Origin: Chelativorans salis
GTDB lineage: Bacteria; Pseudomonadota; Alphaproteobacteria; Rhizobiales; Rhizobiaceae
Direction: 5' to 3'
Length of the DNA stretch: 64,000 nucleotides
Assembly: GCF_025336525.1 (NCBI RefSeq)
Contig: NZ_JAOCZP010000012.1
Span: 1-64,000, forward strand
How positions within the stretch are numbered: position 1 is the first letter of the stretch; each line of letters begins with the position of its first letter. Shown piece after piece: positions 53,068-60,196 of this stretch. The position numbers and the translations under genes are program-made. The notes beneath the pieces were generated by a model. That model searched no databases. It was given only the letters and a program-made list of their open reading frames with translations, and was not told the DNA's origin.

Positions 53068-53655
53068 TCAGCCTGTGGAACGCAGACCCGAGAGCGTGAC
53101 CGCAACGAGCCGAAGCACCGCGGCATTGGACCGCAGGCCGCCGGCCGCCGTGAGGGCCTGTAGGCAGTAGGCCGCGAGTTCTCCAGGCGGGACGTCGGTC
53201 CTCAACTCGCCGGCCGTCGCGCCCTCTTTCACCAGCTCTTCGATCATATCGCGCAATTGCCGCCGCGCCTGCGCCACCTTCTCGTCCCGGTGCAGGAAGG
53301 CGACGAGCTCGCTGTCGTGGTGACCCTGCCTTTGGTGGGTCTCGTGGACGATGAAGGCGAATGCCTCAAGCACGGCTGCAAGCCGCTCGCCGGAGCCGCC
53401 GGGCCGGTCCCGCACCTCGATGAGACGCCCAAGATGCTCCAAGACCCGGCGTGCATGCCAAGCGCGCAGGATCGCCTCCACGTCGGGAAAGTACTTGTAG
53501 AGCGTCGCCCGCCCAATTCCCGCCTTCTCGGCGATCTCCGACATCGTCACGGCCCGCAGACCGCGCTCGGCCACCAGCGCAGCGGCGGTGTCGGTGATCG
53601 CCTTATGCACCGCGCGACGGTGCGTCTCGATCGTATCGTTCCAAAGCTTGGGCAT
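53068..53655 (-). CDS. TetR/AcrR family transcriptional regulator
   Basis: 195-aa repressor. The ATG at 53655 (MPKLWNDTIETHRRAVHKAI) matches the normal distance to the helix-turn-helix; a start 12 codons earlier is possible. The DNA-binding domain is ALVAERGLRAVTMSEIAEKA, then GIGRATLYKYFPDVEAILRA. The C-terminal ligand domain is of usual length. It is transcribed away from two small membrane-protein genes, and the palindrome at 53706-53718 lies between them, so it probably represses itself and that pair. The ligand is unknown. Confidence 0.92.
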   Translation of the reverse strand: MPKLWNDTIETHRRAVHKAITDTAAALVAERGLRAVTMSEIAEKAGIGRATLYKYFPDVEAILRAWHARRVLEHLGRLIEVRDRPGGSGERLAAVLEAFAFIVHETHQRQGHHDSELVAFLHRDEKVAQARRQLRDMIEELVKEGATAGELRTDVPPGELAAYCLQALTAAGGLRSNAAVLRLVAVTLSGLRSTG

Positions 53656-53705
53656 GCTTTCACTATAGGCGAGAAGACGGGAGCGCGACACATGCGACTG
53701 GCTAT

Positions 53706-53718
53706 ATACATCGTGTAT
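53706..53718. promoter_or_regulatory. Putative TetR-family operator
   Basis: ATACA-TCG-TGTAT (53706-53718) is an inverted repeat with a 3-base centre, located 51 bases upstream of the tetR-type gene and 68 bases before the 54-aa membrane-protein gene. Divergent intergenic placement is typical for TetR operators; binding is inferred. Confidence 0.5.
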
Positions 53719-53785
53719 TGATAAAGGACATCGCGTATCGTAAAATTTCCTCGCGAACGCTCATGCGCAGACGGAGATTGCACCC

Positions 53786-53950
53786 GTGGCCGACCCAACC
53801 CCCGATACCAACGGCGGCATGCCTCTCTGGGTAAAGGTACAGGGCGTCTTCGTCGTCCTCCTCGTCCTGATCGTCGTCGGCATGTTCAGCGGCGTCGTCA
53901 ACGAACTGTTGGGGAGCGGAGGTCACGGAATGCCCGTGGCTGGCCACTGA
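53786..53950 (+). CDS. 54-aa single-pass membrane protein
   Basis: Short gene with GTG start at 53786, preceded by CGGAG about 12 bases upstream, ending TGA at 53950 inside a TGATG overlap with the next gene. The protein has a short polar N-terminus (MADPTPDTNGGMPLWVKVQG), one strong transmembrane helix (VFVVLLVLIVVGMFSGVV) and a short Gly/His-rich tail. The coupled start of the following membrane-protein gene and the divergent TetR regulator argue that it is real. The function is unknown; a partner of the membrane protein that follows is likely. Confidence 0.75.
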   Translation: MADPTPDTNGGMPLWVKVQGVFVVLLVLIVVGMFSGVVNELLGSGGHGMPVAGH

Positions 53951-54471
53951 TGACCATGGCGCCGCGCCCCCGCAAGACGCTGATAACCGCCCACGTCGTT
54001 TTCTCGCTCGGGTGGGTCGGTGCTCTCACCGGCTTCCTGGTGCTTGCCGTTGCCGGCCTGACGAGCCCGGATGGTCAGACGGTGCGAGCCGCCTATATCG
54101 CCAATGGGCTGATCACCTGGTATGCCATCGTTCCGCTGGCCTTCGCGTCTCTGCTGACGGGAATTGTCCAGGCGCTAGCGACGCCGTGGGGCCTCCTGCG
54201 CAACTACTGGGTTGTCTTCAAACTCGTCATCGTCGTCACCGCCACCGCCATGTTGATGGGCAAAACGAGCGGGATCGGCTACGTGGCCCAGCTGGCGGCA
54301 GAGAGGGCGCTGTCCGGTGAGGATCTCCTCGGTCTGAGATACTCGATCGCCGGCCACGCCCTAGGCGGGCTCGCAGTGCTGGTCTGGGCCGCCGCGCTCG
54401 GCGTGTTCAAACCCCGAGGACTAACCCGGCTGGGCCGCCGCAAGCAGGCCGGAGAGCCCCCGCCTTCGTGA
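53950..54471 (+). CDS. Four-helix integral membrane protein (DUF2269-like)
   Basis: 173-aa protein with four hydrophobic helices: TAHVVFSLGWVGALTGFLVL, the VPLAFASLLTGIVQALATPW segment, FKLVIVVTATAMLM, and GHALGGLAVLVWAAALGVF. A histidine in the first and last helix resembles haem-binding or DUF2269-type membrane proteins. It starts in a TGATG overlap with the 54-aa gene. The family function is not established. It is probably controlled by the divergent TetR-family regulator. Confidence 0.8.
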   Translation: MTMAPRPRKTLITAHVVFSLGWVGALTGFLVLAVAGLTSPDGQTVRAAYIANGLITWYAIVPLAFASLLTGIVQALATPWGLLRNYWVVFKLVIVVTATAMLMGKTSGIGYVAQLAAERALSGEDLLGLRYSIAGHALGGLAVLVWAAALGVFKPRGLTRLGRRKQAGEPPPS

Positions 54472-54773
54472 GCGCTCGGCGACGTCGCCTGTCCCAAACG
54501 ATCTTCACACATCGATGCCGGAGGGCCTAAGATGCCAACAAGCAGGACAAAATCATGGCGAATAGCACGGCAGAACGAGAGCGGACTCCAGCTCGCGCGT
54601 TATCAAGGCACGCCGGAAGCCATCTATCGGGCATTCCTGAATCCGGAAGCGGTGGCGTCGTGGCGGCCACCGGAAGGGCAAAACCCGCGTCTACGCCTTT
54701 GATCCGCACGAGGGGCGGTACATTCCGAATGTCCTTCACTTATGTGAACGCAGTGAATTCCAATTTGCATGAG
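54472..54773 (+). pseudogene. SRPBCC/AHSA1-domain protein remnant
   Basis: Between about 54590 and 54770 three plus-strand frames in succession encode pieces of an AHSA1-like START-fold protein: TPEAIYRAFLNPEAVASWRP, then TRVYAFDPHEG, then GGTFRMSFTYVNA. Two frameshifts separate them and the C-terminal half is missing, the sequence ending where the conjugation gene cluster begins on the other strand. Truncation at this point suggests that the boundary of the mobile element, or an ancient deletion, cut the gene. Confidence 0.65.
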
Positions 54774-55100
54774 TTAGTTCTCCTTAGGGGATGTGTCGCG
54801 TACAGCAGCCGACGACGCGTTCGGAGAATCGCCGGCGCGGGGTGAATGGGGCCGGCCGACCCTCTCGTTGATTTCGATGCCTCGCACGCCCTCCCTACGC
54901 GCCTTGGCAAAGGCCCGATCGCTTTCCAAGAACGCCTCAAGCATGAAAGGAACCAGTTCAGCGGCGGTTTCAGATTCGCCATAGGTTTCGCGGTAGATCA
55001 CAGCGTAATCCCGGAGCATCTGGTTCAACTGTGCGCTCACAGTGATGGTGATCTTCGCCGGCGTGCGGTCGGGGAGCTTCCCAAGCTTCAGGTCGGCCAT
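54774..55100 (-). CDS. DUF2274 family protein of the trb cluster
   Basis: 108-aa protein, ATG at 55100 with AAGGAGG upstream. Begins MADLKLGKLPDRTPAKITIT, followed by VSAQLNQMLRDYAVIYRETY, features of the DUF2274 family that commonly closes alphaproteobacterial trb operons right after trbI. Possibly a ribbon-helix-helix-like regulator or a mating accessory protein; the function is not established. It is the last gene of the visible conjugation operon. Confidence 0.85.
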   Translation of the reverse strand: MADLKLGKLPDRTPAKITITVSAQLNQMLRDYAVIYRETYGESETAAELVPFMLEAFLESDRAFAKARREGVRGIEINERVGRPHSPRAGDSPNASSAAVRDTSPKEN

Positions 55101-55141
55101 GATCGGTTCTTCCTCCTTCGTCGCAAGTCGGTGGGCAGGTG

Positions 55142-56356
55142 TCAGCCTTGATACGGCTGCAAAATGAGGTCCTTGTGAACGATGACACGCAGAGGCCATC
55201 CAGGGCGGACGGTGATCGTTGGCTGGACGTTGAGGTTCTTTTCGTTGATGCGCTGGCCTGCACGGTTGACGTTCTGCTGTGTGGAGTCGCGGATGGCGCG
55301 GACCAGGTCGCCTTCGTCTTCACCGAGGCTCAGCTCGGTGCCGACACCGACCAATGTAGCGAGCGCAACACCCTTGATCAGCCGCCAAGTGTGGAAATCC
55401 ACCTCGTCCTCCAGACCGGCATAGCCGGCAGTGTCGGTCGCTGGCAGGTTGTCGATCTCAATCGATGAGCCATCAGGCAGCAGGATACGCTGCCAGACGA
55501 GCAATGCGCGTCTCTGGCCAAAGGCAACGACACTGTCATATGTCCCGATCACGCGAGCGCCTTGCGGGATGAGCAGCACAGTGCCGGTCATCGTGTCGTA
55601 GATGTTTTCCGTGATCTGCGCGACGACGAGGCCTGGCAGGTCGGAATTTATACCGGTAATCAAGCTAGCCGCGATTACGCTGCCAGCCATCAGCTGATAT
55701 GGCGAGGCCGGCGTCTGCACCCCATACGGATTGTAGACCCCGCCGGTGTCGCGCTGGCTGATAAAGTCAAGCTTGCGCTGCTGGTCGTTCCGATCGCCTT
55801 CGGTTGCAGCAATGAAAGCCAGCGCACGGCCGTTTTTGGACTGCGGTCCAAGCGTTTGAAAATGCGTTGGCGCACCCTGCTTGCTTCCGACGACATCAGT
55901 CGCGCTGGCGATGTTCTCGAGCCGGAAGAAGACTTCCGACTCGCGGGCCTGGATCGCCTGCTGGGCGAGGCGCTGCTCCTCGGCGGAAACGTCCTGCCCT
56001 GGCGCAATGCCGAGCTGGCGCTGTCGTTCGAGAATGGGACCGCCAAGATCGCCGGGAAGCGGCGGTCCGAGCGGGACCTCCGGCTCAACCTCGGAGTAGT
56101 CGACAGGAAGCGTTTCGAGCCCCTCGGCAGTCGGCTTGTGTTCGGTATCATATAGTTCCTCTGCGTGCTCCTTCACGCGCAGTGCCGGTCCCTGCAGCGC
56201 CATCATGGTGACGCCGAGTATGGCACCGGAGCCAAGAGCAGCGATCGCGATCACGAGGCCGCGTTTGAAGCGCACGGCGCGGCGGGGTGAGGCGCGCAGC
56301 TGCAAGCTCTCGGGATCGACTTTAGGAGGAGCAGGTGACGCGGATGTCTCGGCCAT
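55142..56356 (-). CDS. trbI: Conjugal transfer protein TrbI (VirB10-like)
   Basis: 404-aa channel protein spanning both membranes of the mating apparatus. A cytoplasmic N-terminus is followed by one transmembrane helix (LVIAIAALGSGAILGVTMMA), a Pro-rich periplasmic linker, and the VirB10/TrbI C-terminal domain: YQLMAGSVIAASLITGINSD, LPGLVVAQITENIYDTMTG, LLIPQGARVIGTYDSVVAFG, RILLPDGSSIEIDNLPATD. Length is normal. The start lies 12 bases after the trbG stop, in operon order trbF-trbG-trbI. Confidence 0.95.
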   Translation of the reverse strand: MAETSASPAPPKVDPESLQLRASPRRAVRFKRGLVIAIAALGSGAILGVTMMALQGPALRVKEHAEELYDTEHKPTAEGLETLPVDYSEVEPEVPLGPPLPGDLGGPILERQRQLGIAPGQDVSAEEQRLAQQAIQARESEVFFRLENIASATDVVGSKQGAPTHFQTLGPQSKNGRALAFIAATEGDRNDQQRKLDFISQRDTGGVYNPYGVQTPASPYQLMAGSVIAASLITGINSDLPGLVVAQITENIYDTMTGTVLLIPQGARVIGTYDSVVAFGQRRALLVWQRILLPDGSSIEIDNLPATDTAGYAGLEDEVDFHTWRLIKGVALATLVGVGTELSLGEDEGDLVRAIRDSTQQNVNRAGQRINEKNLNVQPTITVRPGWPLRVIVHKDLILQPYQG

Positions 56357-56368
56357 GGTTCCTCCCCC

Positions 56369-57394
56369 TCACCTGTTCGAACGTCCGAAAACGGACGTGC
56401 GACGCGATGGCCTGCCGTCGGTCCTCGTGATTCGCACAACCTGCTGCGGCTTGGTGCCGAGGCGCAGTTCGGCCGCAGCGAAGAGGCGATCGACGATGTA
56501 GTAGTTGCCGCGCATGCGGTAATTGACGAGTTCGTTGCCGCCGTCAGCACCGACAATGAAGAGTGGCGGCGCCTCCCCTTGATTGATGCGGCGCGGGAAT
56601 TCGATGTAGACCTTGTGGCTATCATCGAACGCGCGCACCGGGCGCCAGGGCGGCGTGTCGCCGGTGATCGTGTACCTGAAACGAATATTTTTCAGTGCGA
56701 CATTTGATGCCACCGGCATAGAGGCTTCGGCTCGGGCGTTGCGCCTGCGTAGCGCAATGATCTGGTCTTCGCTGTAGGTCCAGGAGATCGCCGCCATGGC
56801 CGTCTTTTCGGTGCTTTCGATCTGCAAATGGTACGACCGCCGGTCCGTGTTAATGACGAGATTGCTCTTCAGCCCTGGCGCAAAAGGCTTGATCAGCACA
56901 TGGGTACGCTGGCTGTCGCCGGAACCGCTCACGGTGTCGCCGACGGCCCAGCGCACCGTATCTCCGGCCGACACGGATGAGAGCTTCTCGCCCGGCTGCA
57001 AGGCGATGTCGGTGACGCGCTCGGGTGCTGCATAGAGCCGGTAGAGAGCACCTTCGGCGTAAGGATAGACCTGCACCGCGTTGACGTATCCATGCTTGGT
57101 CGGCTCTTGCGTAGCGGCCTCGTTGGCATCCTCGACCCGTGCCTTGGGCGGCCGCTTGTCGTCGATAACCTTGCCCGGCTCTGGCTGAAGCTGACCAGGC
57201 AGCGGCAGGGGCTTCGGGATCTCAACTACCCTGACCGGCTTCTCCGGTGCCTTCTCGATTGCCGCCGGTTTGAAATCCACACTGTCATAGGAGATCTCGG
57301 GCGGCGGCGCTGGCTTTGATGCACAGGCGGAAAGAACCGCCATCGACGCCGAAACGACCAGTACGACACGGACCGGTGAGATTTTATTCTTCAT
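56369..57394 (-). CDS. trbG: Conjugal transfer protein TrbG (VirB9-like)
   Basis: 341-aa outer-membrane-associated channel protein. The ATG at 57394 (AAGGAG 8 bases upstream) overlaps the trbF stop region by 11 bases; a longer frame to 57439 is rejected. An N-terminal lipoprotein-type signal is present with lipobox LSAC near residue 25. The CagX/VirB9 domain follows: VNAVQVYPYAEGALYRLYAA, LQPGEKLSSVSAGDTVRWAV, FRYTITGDTPPWRPVRAFDD and a C-terminal FIVGADGGNELVNYRMRGNY. It pairs with TrbI in the core complex. Confidence 0.95.
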   Translation of the reverse strand: MKNKISPVRVVLVVSASMAVLSACASKPAPPPEISYDSVDFKPAAIEKAPEKPVRVVEIPKPLPLPGQLQPEPGKVIDDKRPPKARVEDANEAATQEPTKHGYVNAVQVYPYAEGALYRLYAAPERVTDIALQPGEKLSSVSAGDTVRWAVGDTVSGSGDSQRTHVLIKPFAPGLKSNLVINTDRRSYHLQIESTEKTAMAAISWTYSEDQIIALRRRNARAEASMPVASNVALKNIRFRYTITGDTPPWRPVRAFDDSHKVYIEFPRRINQGEAPPLFIVGADGGNELVNYRMRGNYYIVDRLFAAAELRLGTKPQQVVRITRTDGRPSRRTSVFGRSNR

Positions 57395-58115
57395 TGACAG
57401 ACTCCTTCGGGGAAACGGCTGTCGGCGCGGCGCTGTCAAGTTCGCGCGACCAGTGAACCGCGTCGACGAAGACGCCGAGCGGGTTCTTGCGGAGTTGATC
57501 GGCGTTCCTCGGCGGCCGGATCACGACTGTGAGAATCGCGGTCCAGCGCGAGACGCTGGCGAGACTGCCGCGCTCATAGACCTGCTCGGTCCATTTGACC
57601 TGAAACGAGCTGTCGGAGGCCCTGACCACGCTGGTCACTTGCACCGACACGCTGCGCATACCGATCTGACCGAACGGGTCGTTGGCCTTGGCATATTCGT
57701 TGAGGAAGAGTGCCGCGCGGTTGGTGGCAAAGTCATAGGCCGCCAACCAGTTCTGCCGTACCAGCACCGGATCGGTGGAAACGGAACGGACATTCGTGAT
57801 GAAGCGGCTGAGATGCCAGGCGATCTGCGCGTCTGACGGTTCGTAGTTCCGCATGGCCGGTGCGACGGCGCGCGCTTCGCCGAAGCGATCGACCTCGACG
57901 ACGTAAGGCACAACACGGCTTTGCATCGACTGCCATAAAAGTCCGCCGGAGAGTCCTGTCGCCAGCGCCAAGCACCCAAAGGCCATGAGGCGCCAGTTCT
58001 TGGCCTGCACGCGGGCGGAGCCGATGCGCTCATCCCAGAGCTGACTGGCCTTCTGATATGGCGTGACGGGTTCGGGTGTCTTCCCGTAGCGCTGAACCGG
58101 TCGCTTGAAGAGCAT
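57384..58115 (-). CDS. trbF: Conjugal transfer protein TrbF (VirB8-like)
   Basis: 243-aa inner-membrane assembly factor of the mating channel. Cytoplasmic N-terminus with the family's NPYQKA-like TPYQKASQLWDERIGSARVQ, one transmembrane helix (LMAFGCLALATGLSGGLLW), then the periplasmic VirB8-fold domain (VVPYVVEVDRFGEARAV, AWHLSRFITNVRSVSTDPVL, KWTEQVYERGSL). The start abuts the trbL stop without a gap. Confidence 0.95.
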   Translation of the reverse strand: MLFKRPVQRYGKTPEPVTPYQKASQLWDERIGSARVQAKNWRLMAFGCLALATGLSGGLLWQSMQSRVVPYVVEVDRFGEARAVAPAMRNYEPSDAQIAWHLSRFITNVRSVSTDPVLVRQNWLAAYDFATNRAALFLNEYAKANDPFGQIGMRSVSVQVTSVVRASDSSFQVKWTEQVYERGSLASVSRWTAILTVVIRPPRNADQLRKNPLGVFVDAVHWSRELDSAAPTAVSPKESVNEE

Positions 58116-59438
58116 CTAGTCATCCTTGTCATTGAGCGAGGGATTTGCGCCGCTTCCCGGCCGGTCGCCATCGCGGACGGCCTGCGCCGCAGTATGGCGA
58201 TGGGCACGGGCGGTCTGCTCGGAGCGCAGACGCCTTGCCCAGGGCGGCACGGCATCGGAAGGTGCCGTCGCTGAGGTATCCTGGATTGACGCTGTCGACG
58301 CACCGCCCGTTGCGGCCCAAGCAGCATTGCGGCCCGCATCAGCGCTACGCCTCAGTGGTTCAGCGGCGGATCGCGCTCCTCGCATAACGGCGCCGCCGGC
58401 AGCACGGGTGAGGCCGTGCATTCCAGCGGCCACGCCGGACAGACCAGCTTCGGCCGAGCTTGCCCGACCAAACTGCCAGGCGGTTGAAGCAGCTGATCCC
58501 GTGGCCGTGCCGGCGCGAATTGCGGCGACACTGCCGCTGCCTGCCGTGCGGAGGCCGGCAAATGCCGCACCTCCGGCAACGAGCGTTGAACCGCCCGCCG
58601 CCACGGTTGTCCCCAACGCCGCGCCCGCACCGAGCTGCGGCGCGCCTGAGACGAGACCGGAGGCGATGCCTGGTCCGAAGATGCCGAGTCCAAGCAATGC
58701 CAGGGCACCCAGCACCTGTGACATGGCGGCAGCAAGGTCCGGTTCCTGGCCCTGTAGTGCGGAGGCGAATTCACCGAAGAGCGTGGAACCGATGCCGACG
58801 ATGACGGCGAGCACCATCACTTTAATACCCGACGCGATCACATTGCCGAGCACGCGTTCGGCCAGGAAAGCCGACCGGTTCCACAGCGCGAAGGGCACCA
58901 GCACGAATCCGGCGAGCGTGGTGAGCTTGAACTCCAGGATGGTGATGAAAAGCTGGATGGAAAGAATGAAGAAGGCGATGATGACCAGGAACCAGGCCAG
59001 AAGCAGTACGAAGACGGTCAGTGCATTGCCGAAGAGCTCGGGGAATCCCACAAGCTGACCTGCCTGTTCGAGCAGCGGCCAGGCGCCTTCGAAACCGGTG
59101 GCGGCGATGCGGCCCGGCCGCAGGAGATCATCGGCGGACAGATTGCCTGAGGACGCATTGATCCCAAGTCCCGCAAAGGAGCGGTACAGGATATCGGCGA
59201 GGTTGCGAAAGTTGTTCAGGATGAAGGCGAAGAGACCGACGTAGAGCACCTTGCGGATGAGCCGGCCGACAATGTTGGGCTCACCGCCGAGCGCCCAGAA
59301 CAAGCCCGCCAGCGTGATGTCGATGCCGATCAGGATGGTGGTGAGGAAGGCGACGTCGGCCGAGAGAAGACCAAAACCGCTATCGATGTAGCGGATGAAG
59401 GTCTCCATGAAGCGATCGATGACGCCGAGATCGTTCAT
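58116..59438 (-). CDS. trbL: Conjugal transfer protein TrbL (VirB6-like)
   Basis: 440-aa polytopic inner-membrane protein of the transfer channel. Five to six hydrophobic helices occupy residues 20-290: DVAFLTTILIGIDITLAGLF, ALTVFVLLLAWFLVIIAFFI, GLGIFGPGIASGLV. An Ala/Gly/Ser-rich cytoplasmic tail of about 150 residues ends in a charged segment, as usual for P-type TrbL proteins. It lies 32 bases after trbJ; a trbK gene, usually found here, does not fit in the gap. Confidence 0.93.
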   Translation of the reverse strand: MNDLGVIDRFMETFIRYIDSGFGLLSADVAFLTTILIGIDITLAGLFWALGGEPNIVGRLIRKVLYVGLFAFILNNFRNLADILYRSFAGLGINASSGNLSADDLLRPGRIAATGFEGAWPLLEQAGQLVGFPELFGNALTVFVLLLAWFLVIIAFFILSIQLFITILEFKLTTLAGFVLVPFALWNRSAFLAERVLGNVIASGIKVMVLAVIVGIGSTLFGEFASALQGQEPDLAAAMSQVLGALALLGLGIFGPGIASGLVSGAPQLGAGAALGTTVAAGGSTLVAGGAAFAGLRTAGSGSVAAIRAGTATGSAASTAWQFGRASSAEAGLSGVAAGMHGLTRAAGGAVMRGARSAAEPLRRSADAGRNAAWAATGGASTASIQDTSATAPSDAVPPWARRLRSEQTARAHRHTAAQAVRDGDRPGSGANPSLNDKDD

Positions 59439-59470
59439 TCCGCCGCTTTCCTCGTTTCGAAGAGCCCGTG

Positions 59471-60196
59471 TCAGTTGCCGGAATAGGCCGTGCCGGAACC
59501 AAGAAAGCGCCGCGTCGTCTCGCGCGCGGCTTCCTCCGACTGTGCCTTGCGGGCGGCGTCCTGGGCCTGTGCGCGGTACTGCGTGGCGAGCAGCGTCTGG
59601 ACCTGCATCTGTTGTTTGGTCGAGAGCGCGATCAGCTGGTTGGTCGCTTGACTTGCCTGGAGCGCACCGGAAGCGCCCTCGCTGCGGCTGACGAGATCGG
59701 CAAGGAGGTCGCCGTCAGCTTGCACGTTCTCGACGATCTGCGACTGGACGCGCATGGTCTGGCGGAAGGCTTCCATGGCGCTCTGCCAGCGCTCGCGTGC
59801 GGCCGTCGCGAGATCGTCGACTCTGATCGTGGTGTCGTAGGTCTCGGGAAATTGCGCTCGCCACTGATCCTCGAGCTGGTCGAGTTCAAAACCTAGGCCA
59901 TCGGCCTGGATCATCAGCCCGTCGATGCGGTTGAGCGCGCCGGTAAGCTGGCCGAGTGACGAGAAATCCATACGCTGCAGGTTCCGCGCCATGTTCTGCA
60001 GCATGGTCGCCTGGTTCTGGAGCGACTGGATCTGGTTGTTGATCTGCTCCAGCGAACGTGCCGCCGTCAGCACGTTTTGGGCATAGTTCGACGGATCGAA
60101 CACAGTGATAGCGAAGGCTGGCTGGGTGTAGCCGGCAATTGTCCCTCCGATCAGGGTGTGCACGACTAGGCCTGTGAGAAGGTGGCGCCGCATCAT
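59471..60196 (-). CDS. trbJ: Conjugal transfer protein TrbJ (VirB5-like)
   Basis: 241-aa periplasmic protein. Signal peptide MMRRHLLTGLVVHTLIGGTI with cleavage after AFA near residue 29. The mature protein is largely alpha-helical with coiled-coil character (NVLTAARSLEQINNQIQSLQ, NQATMLQNMARNLQRMDFSS), as in VirB5/TrbJ minor-pilus proteins. The start overlaps the trbE stop by four bases (ATGA). No cysteine is obvious in the mature chain. Confidence 0.93.
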   Translation of the reverse strand: MMRRHLLTGLVVHTLIGGTIAGYTQPAFAITVFDPSNYAQNVLTAARSLEQINNQIQSLQNQATMLQNMARNLQRMDFSSLGQLTGALNRIDGLMIQADGLGFELDQLEDQWRAQFPETYDTTIRVDDLATAARERWQSAMEAFRQTMRVQSQIVENVQADGDLLADLVSRSEGASGALQASQATNQLIALSTKQQMQVQTLLATQYRAQAQDAARKAQSEEAARETTRRFLGSGTAYSGN

